Assembly: GCA_003526525.1 (NCBI GenBank)
Contig: DPVV01000264.1
Span: forward strand, 1 to 10,484
DNA: 10,484 nt
DNA from: Lachnoclostridium phytofermentans
GTDB taxonomy: Bacteria; Bacillota; Clostridia; Lachnospirales; Lachnospiraceae
Reading direction: 5' to 3'
Position 1 is the first letter of the stretch; every line of letters begins with the position of its first letter. The translations under genes were made by a program, and so were the position numbers. Below, piece by piece: positions 5,877 to 10,484 of the stretch. The notes below the pieces were generated by a model. That model saw nothing but the letters and a program-made list of their open reading frames with translations. It ran no database searches and had not been told where the DNA came from.

Positions 5877-7079
5877 TTAGTATAACATGAAAATGGGACT
5901 TGTCAAGTCTGGTCGTTTGCCGTAATAGCAGGAATCATATAATTCTATGCCCCTTTCAATTGTCATTTCTGCAGGTGATACAACAGTCGCCATTGCATCT
6001 AAAGAAACTTTTGACCAAGTTTCCACTCTGTTAAAGTACTCTTTTCTATCGATTCCCATTTCTTCAAATGTAAGTTCCAAAGATAAGGATTCCCTTAATC
6101 GAAACAAATGCTCTATCAAATGTTGAGACAGTTCTTTCTTGTTACCTTGATAGCCGAGCCGTGTTGCAAGGGTGGCATAGGATGGTTGTGCGCCGCAAAG
6201 TCCCATGGTATAAGGAAGCATCAAGCCGCAGACTGTTCCGTGGGCTTTTGAAAAAGCTGGACCAGGATGATCGTAGGAATGTGCGAGGCCTGTGCAGGAA
6301 TTAGTAATGGCTACTCCGGCCATGGCGGAAGCAATATGTATCTTCTCCCGAGAGAGAGCTTGAACGTTCGCATTCTGGCAGTTGTTCAGTGAGTCTGAAA
6401 GATTTTCTAAGATATCCAGTGATGACTCTAATGCGATGGCTCTTGTCATCACTGAGGCATTTACAGCAGTACTTGCTTCAATAGCATGAGTCAGCGCATC
6501 CATGGCTGTTGCTATCCGAATGGAATCGGGGAGAGATTCAGTCAAATCGGCATCCAGTACTGCGTAATGGGGAATCAGATTATTATCCAATAATAATTTC
6601 TTTACCTGTGTAAGCGGATCTATAAAGACGGCGACAGAAGTTGTCTCCGAACCAGTACCGCTTGTCGTGGGAACACTGACGTGTACAGCTTTTTTACCCA
6701 ATTTGGGAAGAGTAAAGGGAATTAGGGCATCTTCAAATTTCATGTCGGGATTCTCATAAAAAAGATGTATCGCCTTTGCCGTATCCAATACACTTCCGCC
6801 ACCGATTGCCAGTATCATATCGGGTTCAAACGAGCGTACTTCATCCATGCACTTGAAGATATCGTCAATGAAGGGCTCATTTCTGATTTCTGCAAGATAC
6901 TGGATTTTAGCTCCAGATTCTGCTGCAAGCATCTCAATTTTTTCTTTTAGGTTGTCATTATAACTACGTCCTCCCCGGATAATACCTATTCTCTTTTTAC
7001 CGAGAGATGTTAAAAATGAAATTGAGCCCCTACCCGTAATAAATTTAGGGGTTGATAATATAGAAAATGTCTGCTGCAT
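5877..7079 (-). CDS. Iron-dependent (group III) alcohol dehydrogenase
   Basis: NAD(P)-dependent alcohol/aldehyde oxidoreductase of 400 residues, normal family length. The dinucleotide-binding GGGSVLDTAKA is at 93-103 and PTTSGTGSE at 137-145. Expected metal ligands are D194 and H198 (MDALTHAIEA), H267, and H280 in the HPGPAFSKAHG segment, so the enzyme looks intact. The segment after H267 differs in detail from FucO and butanol dehydrogenases (HPGPAF in place of HPLGA, one residue shorter), suggesting a less studied subgroup; the substrate is unknown. AGGAG lies six bases before the ATG. The gene is divergent from the aldolase operon and its promoter resembles the aldolase promoter, so the two are likely co-regulated: it may reduce an aldehyde released by the aldolase or oxidise the incoming alcohol. 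No terminator separates its end from queT, so some read-through into queT is possible. Confidence 0.9.
   Translation of the reverse strand: MQQTFSILSTPKFITGRGSISFLTSLGKKRIGIIRGGRSYNDNLKEKIEMLAAESGAKIQYLAEIRNEPFIDDIFKCMDEVRSFEPDMILAIGGGSVLDTAKAIHLFYENPDMKFEDALIPFTLPKLGKKAVHVSVPTTSGTGSETTSVAVFIDPLTQVKKLLLDNNLIPHYAVLDADLTESLPDSIRIATAMDALTHAIEASTAVNASVMTRAIALESSLDILENLSDSLNNCQNANVQALSREKIHIASAMAGVAITNSCTGLAHSYDHPGPAFSKAHGTVCGLMLPYTMGLCGAQPSYATLATRLGYQGNKKELSQHLIEHLFRLRESLSLELTFEEMGIDRKEYFNRVETWSKVSLDAMATVVSPAEMTIERGIELYDSCYYGKRPDLTSPIFMLY
5879..5906 (-). promoter_or_regulatory. queT promoter inside the 3' end of the alcohol dehydrogenase gene
   Basis: A consensus TTGACA (5901-5906), a 16-base spacer and TATACT (5879-5884) preceded by TGT form a strong extended -10 promoter. 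It overlaps the last codons of the dehydrogenase. The predicted start near 5872 gives a leader of about 90 bases that includes the whole preQ1 aptamer. Confidence 0.72.
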
Positions 7080-7117
7080 TTTTTTGCTCCTTTCACAATA
7101 AATATGGCTATACCGTT

Positions 7118-7146
7118 ATCGTAACATCTATTACATATGTCGTCAA
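7118..7146 (-). promoter_or_regulatory. Promoter of the iron alcohol dehydrogenase gene
   Basis: TTGACG (7141-7146), a 17-base spacer and TACGAT (7118-7123) preceded by TGT. The spacer carries the palindromic core ACATATGT (7133-7140), a likely regulator contact. Confidence 0.6.
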
Positions 7147-7162
7147 CATGAGAAAATGTAAT
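7130..7162. repeat. Inverted repeat around the dehydrogenase -35 element
   Basis: ATTACAT (7130-7136) and ATGTAAT (7156-7162) are perfect 7-base inverted arms that bracket the TTGACG box. Related TTACA/TGTAA copies occur at 7264-7269 and 7284-7295 on the aldolase side. The arrangement suggests operator sites for one dimeric regulator; this is inference. Confidence 0.4.
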
Positions 7163-7222
7163 AAAAAGAGTAACTGTTATTTGTGAAAAATACATAAAAA
7201 TAAATAATAAATAAGAAAATAA

Positions 7223-7251
7223 TTGACGCAATTGTCAAATAGTGTTATGCT
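7223..7251 (+). promoter_or_regulatory. Promoter and overlapping palindrome of the aldolase operon
   Basis: TTGACG (7223-7228), a 17-base spacer and TATGCT (7246-7251) preceded by TGT. The perfect inverted repeat TTGAC-N6-GTCAA (7223-7238) includes the -35 box, as expected of an operator. The GAC-N6-GTC layout is reminiscent of CggR/SorC-type half sites, which would fit the SorC gene downstream, though that match is loose. The predicted leader is about 80 bases. Confidence 0.6.
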
Positions 7252-7283
7252 TTGCCTGTGATGGTTACAAAAGTATTAATGCA

Positions 7284-7295
7284 TTACAAATGTAA
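7284..7295. promoter_or_regulatory. Possible second operator in the aldolase leader
   Basis: TTACAAATGTAA is an inverted repeat (TTACA-AA-TGTAA) about 25-40 bases after the predicted start. It resembles TTACATATGTCG at 7131-7142 in the divergent promoter. GTTACA at 7264-7269 may pair with the TGTAAC end as well. Confidence 0.35.
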
Positions 7296-7337
7296 CGATG
7301 AGATCAAATAAATTTCGATATTGAAAGGAGAAAATTT

Positions 7338-8141
7338 ATGGCAAATGTAACACAGAGAATGAACCACATTATACAACCGGACGGAAAGACTTTTATTATG
7401 GCAATGGATCACGGAGCTAATTTTAATGTACTTCCTGCAATGAAAGATCCTAAGAATTTAATCAGAGATATCGCTTCTGCAGGCGCAGATGCATTTTTGG
7501 CTACAGTGGGCATGGCGGATAAATTTGCAGAATCCTTTTTAGGAAAAGGAATTATTTTAAGAATTGACGGGGGTGTTTCCTTTTTAGGGGATCATTCTAA
7601 GGCAATGCAGATTGTTGCAACGGCGGAGGATGCGCTGAGGCTTGGAGCAGATTCCGTTATTACCATGGGATTCCCTGGATCAAAATTTGAAAATGAAGTT
7701 TTAAGCAATCTTTCCAGAGTGGTTATGGACTGCCATAAATGGGGCCTTCCAGTAACGGCGGAAGCACTTCCAAGAGGCTTTGAGAAGGCAGAGGATTCGA
7801 GGACACCGGAGAATATTACCTTTGCATGCAGGCAAAGTGTAGAACTCGGAGCAGATATCATAAAAACAGAGTATACGGGCGATCAGGATAGCTTCCATAG
7901 ATTGACGGAGAGTGTATATGCGCCAGTAGTAATTCTTGGAGGATCCAAGAAAGTACCAGAAGAGCAGTTACTGCAGGAAATTAAAAATGCGCTAGAAGCT
8001 GGGGCTGCCGGAATTGCAATGGGACGTAATATATGGGGACATGAGAATCCTGCAAGATATGCATCTGCGATTGCAAAACTTATTCATGAGGATTGTAGCG
8101 TTGATGCGGCTTTAAAAGAAATTCATAGTAAAACAGTTTAG
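7338..8141 (+). CDS. Class I aldolase of the DeoC/LacD/LsrF family
   Basis: Cytoplasmic TIM-barrel aldolase of 267 residues. MAMDHG (21-26) is the family N-terminal motif. K176 in IIKTEYTG (174-181) is the expected Schiff-base lysine. GGSKK (201-205) and MGRNIWG (228-234) form the phosphate-binding end, so the substrate is probably phosphorylated. The closest known kinds are DhnA-type fructose-bisphosphate aldolases and LsrF, the thiolase acting on phosphorylated autoinducer-2; sequence alone cannot decide between aldol cleavage of a sugar phosphate and an LsrF-like reaction. GGAG lies seven bases before the ATG. It is the first gene of a run with a zinc dehydrogenase and a SorC regulator, divergent from an iron alcohol dehydrogenase, which suggests a catabolic route yielding a short aldehyde or ketone. 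No kinase gene is in the window. Confidence 0.85.
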   Translation: MANVTQRMNHIIQPDGKTFIMAMDHGANFNVLPAMKDPKNLIRDIASAGADAFLATVGMADKFAESFLGKGIILRIDGGVSFLGDHSKAMQIVATAEDALRLGADSVITMGFPGSKFENEVLSNLSRVVMDCHKWGLPVTAEALPRGFEKAEDSRTPENITFACRQSVELGADIIKTEYTGDQDSFHRLTESVYAPVVILGGSKKVPEEQLLQEIKNALEAGAAGIAMGRNIWGHENPARYASAIAKLIHEDCSVDAALKEIHSKTV

Positions 8142-8165
8142 GAATAGAGAAAGTGAGGAGTTAAA

Positions 8166-9197
8166 ATGAGTACATATAAAGTGGGTGTTCTGACGGACAA
8201 GAATAAAGTGGAAATCAGAGAGTTAGAAAAAAAGCAACCGGGTAGAAAGCAGGTATTGGTTAAGGTTGATTCTTGCGCAATTTGTACACTTGAGCAAAGA
8301 TTTTATACCGGAGTTATGAACCGCTATCCTTTTGCAGGTGGTCATGAAGTCGCCGGCATTGTAGAAGCTGTCGGTGAAGGTGTGAAGTCAGTGGCTTCGG
8401 GGGATAAAGTTAGTATACGGCTTTTAACCTCCTGCGGGGAGTGCTATTATTGCCGAAATGGTCATGAAAATCAGTGTGTTTTATCTTTTATTGCCGAGAC
8501 CCACGAGGGAATTGGAGGTCCAGGAGGACTATCAGAGTATATGATGGTCGAGGCCAAAAATATATATAAAATGGCTGATGACATGAATCTTGAGTATGCT
8601 GCCCTTACGGAGCCACTTGCATGCTGTGTTCACAGTATCCAAAACGGTGACGTACAGCTTGGGGATGATGTTGTGGTAATCGGTGTCGGTATCATGGGAG
8701 CCCTACATATACAACTCGCTAAGCTACGCGGCGCGCGCGTTATTGCTTGTGAAGTGGATGATGCCAGATTGGAAGTAGCAAAGAAGATGGGAGCGGATAT
8801 TGTTATTAATTCCAAGAATGAGGATGCTATTTCAAAGGTAAAGGAATTGACGGATGGGCGCGGGGCTGATGTAGTCTTCTGTACAGTGGCAATTCCGGAA
8901 ATTGGGTCGGATGCGGTTAAAATGACAGGAAAAGTGGGAAGGACTGTATTCTATTCCTCCTTCCATCCTGATAAACCAATCGAGATCAGCCCGAATAAGG
9001 TGCATTCCACAGAACAGATTATTACGGGTTCAGTTAATCCTCAGACAAAAGATTTCTTGATATCGTCCAGACTGCTCTCAAACGGAATCATAGACGTATC
9101 AGAATTAATCTCTGCAAGAGTGCCATTTGATAAAATTGATGAGGCATTCCAGAAAGCAATCGATCCTTCCACCTACCGTATTATTGTAAAATTCTAA
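8166..9197 (+). CDS. Zinc-dependent medium-chain (sorbitol/threonine-type) dehydrogenase
   Basis: NAD(P)-dependent polyol or alcohol dehydrogenase of 343 residues. C40 (SCAICT), H60-E61 (AGGHE) and E149 (TEP) are the expected catalytic zinc ligands. C90, C93, C96 and C104 hold the structural zinc. The Rossmann motif GVGIMG is at 173-178 and E197-D199 at the end of the next strand points to NAD over NADP. The residue after C40 is threonine-leucine-glutamate instead of the common GTD/GSD, a variation that may bear on substrate. GAGGAG lies five bases before the ATG, and the gene starts 24 bases after the aldolase stop, so the two are co-transcribed. A likely role is oxidation of a polyol to the ketose fed to the aldolase, possibly after phosphorylation; this is inferred from context. 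Confidence 0.88.
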   Translation: MSTYKVGVLTDKNKVEIRELEKKQPGRKQVLVKVDSCAICTLEQRFYTGVMNRYPFAGGHEVAGIVEAVGEGVKSVASGDKVSIRLLTSCGECYYCRNGHENQCVLSFIAETHEGIGGPGGLSEYMMVEAKNIYKMADDMNLEYAALTEPLACCVHSIQNGDVQLGDDVVVIGVGIMGALHIQLAKLRGARVIACEVDDARLEVAKKMGADIVINSKNEDAISKVKELTDGRGADVVFCTVAIPEIGSDAVKMTGKVGRTVFYSSFHPDKPIEISPNKVHSTEQIITGSVNPQTKDFLISSRLLSNGIIDVSELISARVPFDKIDEAFQKAIDPSTYRIIVKF

Positions 9198-9211
9198 TGC
9201 TGAGCTGCGGT

Positions 9212-9290
9212 AATTGCATATAAAAAGGTACTGGCAGAAGGAGAAACGACAAAATAAGAAAGAGATTGATAAAATATCCTAAATTGCATA
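9212..9290 (+). repeat. Direct repeat AATTGCATA before the SorC gene
   Basis: AATTGCATA occurs at 9212-9220 and 9282-9290, exactly 70 bases apart, or close to seven DNA turns. The second copy overlaps the predicted -10 of the regulator gene, and both are followed by A-runs and GTAC. This could be an autoregulatory operator pair that supports a DNA loop. Confidence 0.35.
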
Positions 9291-9294
9291 AAAT
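9266..9294 (+). promoter_or_regulatory. Probable promoter of the SorC regulator gene
   Basis: TTGATA (9266-9271) and TAAAAT (9289-9294) with a 17-base spacer, one mismatch to consensus in each box. No terminator was seen after the zinc dehydrogenase, so read-through transcription also probably reaches the regulator. Confidence 0.5.
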
Positions 9295-9338
9295 GTACCT
9301 AGCCTAAAGAATTTACTAGAAAAGGGAGGGTATGAACT

Positions 9339-10280
9339 ATGCAAAAACAAAACATGACAGAAGAACTAATCAATGACTACACAAGAATTGCTTACTATTA
9401 TCATAAGGCAGGCTTTACGCAGGAGGAAATTGCAAAAAAAATGTCCATGTCCAGGCAACGGGTCAACCGTATTCTGGCAGAATGTATTGAACTTGGGATC
9501 GTTCAAATCCAGGTTGTTAATATTAATGAAAATTATATGGACATTGAGACAAGCCTAGAGAAGAAGTTTAATTTAAAGGGTGTTTATGTGATTAATAATC
9601 TGATTGAGAAGAATATCCATGAGGATTTAGGAATCGCAGCAGGCAGATATATAGGAAAATTTATCAAAGACGGTGATATTATTGGGTTCTCCAGAGGACG
9701 TGCAACAGCGGCATTAGTAGAACATATGCCTTTGCTACAGCGGGAAAATCTGACAGTAACACAACTATTGGGAAGTGAAAATAATGATAGGGAAAATATT
9801 GCGGTAGATGACATTGTCCATCACTTTGCAGCAAAATTGCAGGCGAAGGCCACAAAGCTCTATGCACCAGTATTAGTTCAGGATAGTGAGCTACAAAAAT
9901 CCATCATAAAGGAACCATTTTTTAGGGATGCCTATCATGTGGTAAAAAACTGCAATGTTGCAATTGTTGGAATCGGGACATCCAGCAGTCAGGTGGAACA
10001 TCTCTCACCTCTTTACGCAATTAAAAAGGCGGAACTTGATAATATAACAGGAGAGGTCAGTACACATTTCTTTGATGCATTGGGCAGGCCTGTTGTTCCT
10101 ACCTTCCGCAACAGAATCATTGCAATCACTTTGGAAGATTACTTAAATATACCGGTCAGGATCGGTATAGCAGGTTTACCAGTTAAGGCGGATGCGATTT
10201 ATGCTGCATTAAAGGGCGGATACATAAACGTGTTGGTCACAGATCTGGAAACAGCAAAAATTCTGGAGAAGAAATCGTAG
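9339..10280 (+). CDS. SorC/DeoR-type sugar-responsive transcriptional regulator
   Basis: DNA-binding regulator of 313 residues, standard SorC family length. Residues about 12-55 are the winged helix-turn-helix (YYYHKAGFTQEEIAKKM, then SMSRQRVNRILAEC). Residues about 65-310 are the sugar-phosphate-binding domain, with GFSRGRATAALVEHM at 116-130, IVGIGTSS at 209-216 and GEVSTHFFDALGRPV at 238-252. Members (SorC, DeoR, CggR, LsrR) bind operators as tetramers and let go, or change grip, when a phosphorylated sugar binds. The gene closes the aldolase/dehydrogenase run, so its inducer is probably a phosphorylated intermediate of that route and its targets the two divergent promoters at 7118-7251. 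GGGAGG stands nine bases before the chosen ATG; M6 is a possible alternative start. Some functions in the family activate, others repress; this cannot be told here. Confidence 0.92.
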   Translation: MQKQNMTEELINDYTRIAYYYHKAGFTQEEIAKKMSMSRQRVNRILAECIELGIVQIQVVNINENYMDIETSLEKKFNLKGVYVINNLIEKNIHEDLGIAAGRYIGKFIKDGDIIGFSRGRATAALVEHMPLLQRENLTVTQLLGSENNDRENIAVDDIVHHFAAKLQAKATKLYAPVLVQDSELQKSIIKEPFFRDAYHVVKNCNVAIVGIGTSSSQVEHLSPLYAIKKAELDNITGEVSTHFFDALGRPVVPTFRNRIIAITLEDYLNIPVRIGIAGLPVKADAIYAALKGGYINVLVTDLETAKILEKKS

Positions 10281-10304
10281 TCATGGTTAACAGCTAGTCA
10301 TAGG

Positions 10305-10370
10305 AACCCCTTTGTATAGCCCTAATCCATGATGAGTGAATCAGAAAGGAGAAGGCTTAACAAAGGGGTT
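10305..10370 (+). promoter_or_regulatory. Long inverted repeat enclosing the permease ribosome site
   Basis: AACCCCTTTGT (10305-10315) and ACAAAGGGGTT (10360-10370) are perfect 11-base inverted arms with 44 bases between. After a 2x2 internal loop, AGCC and GGCT extend the helix, and TGAT/ATCA can pair near the tip. The 3' arm contains AAAGGGG, the only ribosome-site-like sequence before the permease ATG, so pairing would hide it. It could be a translational control element or a poor terminator for the SorC gene (only TTTATTTGTT follows). Confidence 0.5.
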
Positions 10371-10378
10371 TATTTGTT

Positions 10379-10484
10379 ATGCCAAAAATGCTTATGTCAG
10401 ATAACAATAATCAAAATGGTTCTTTGGGTTTAGTGGCATGCGTCACAATGATAACTGGAGGTATGATAGGAAGTGCCATTTTTT
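10379..10484 (+). CDS. APC-type amino acid/amine permease (5' fragment)
   Basis: The first 35 codons are in the window, and the gene runs off the end. After a short polar N-terminus rich in asparagine comes the first membrane segment, SLGLVACVTMITGGMIGSAIF (residues 15-35), whose GGMIGSAIF closely follows the GxxIGSGIF signature of the first helix of APC superfamily transporters, where the unwound glycine stretch binds the substrate amino or carboxyl group. Such proteins import or exchange amino acids or amines. I chose the ATG at 10379 because AAAGGGG lies ten bases upstream, although that site is inside an inverted repeat. In-frame ATGs at residues 4 and 6 have no ribosome site. Whether it belongs to the SorC-linked cluster or starts a new unit cannot be settled here. 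Confidence 0.75.
   Translation, partial: MPKMLMSDNNNQNGSLGLVACVTMITGGMIGSAIF

Noticed and set aside
7010..7231. Minus-strand open frame overlapping the dehydrogenase start and the divergent promoters
   Set aside because: It runs through both promoters and has no ribosome site; its hydrophobic look comes from AT-rich non-coding DNA.
7338..8141. Firm naming of the aldolase as LsrF
   Set aside because: The Schiff-base and phosphate motifs are shared by several subfamilies, and no lsrK, lsrG or AI-2 transporter is present, so a precise name would be a guess.

Overview
The window looks like the chromosome of an anaerobic, low-GC Firmicute of the Clostridia, most likely a Lachnospiraceae member close to Lachnoclostridium (Clostridium) phytofermentans. 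The evidence is AT-rich intergenic DNA, strong AGGAGG-type ribosome sites, a hydrogenase-like iron-sulfur sensor, a Rex-type operator and a QueT/preQ1 riboswitch unit. The exact species is an inference. No tRNA, rRNA, CRISPR array, transposase or phage gene was seen.

Region 1 (1-2133, minus strand) is a three-gene operon: an 80-residue thioredoxin-fold [2Fe-2S] protein, a 576-residue [FeFe]-hydrogenase-like protein with a PAS domain, and the first 12 codons of a gene resembling SpoIIE/PP2C-type phosphatases. This is the layout of a putative H2- or redox-sensing module (sensory [FeFe]-hydrogenase linked to a phosphatase). Its promoter has a consensus extended -10. Immediately downstream of the predicted transcription start is a near-perfect Rex (NADH/NAD+) operator, so the putative sensor appears to be under redox control itself.

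Region 2 (2142-3129, minus) is a single-gene unit for a DegV/FakB fatty-acid-binding protein, with its own promoter and a terminator whose stem begins inside the coding sequence. Region 3 (3361-5256, plus) is asnS, with a good promoter about 300 bases upstream of the start codon, hence a long leader with hairpins. asnS is followed by two perfect GC-rich hairpins and a bidirectional terminator.

Region 4 (5263-5906, minus) is queT, a membrane S-component for queuosine precursors, controlled by a preQ1-I riboswitch. Its promoter lies inside the 3' end of the next gene.

Region 5 (5877-10280) is an accessory catabolic cluster. An iron-type alcohol dehydrogenase (minus) is divergent from a plus-strand run of a class I (DeoC/LacD/LsrF-like) aldolase, a zinc-dependent medium-chain dehydrogenase and a SorC-family sugar-responsive regulator. 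The divergent promoters share a TTGACG -35, 17-base spacing, a TGn extended -10 and related palindromes, which suggests joint control, probably by the SorC protein. The substrate cannot be told from sequence; a short sugar phosphate, polyol or hydroxy-ketone is likely. The window ends with the start of an APC-type amino acid/amine permease whose ribosome site is buried in a long inverted repeat.
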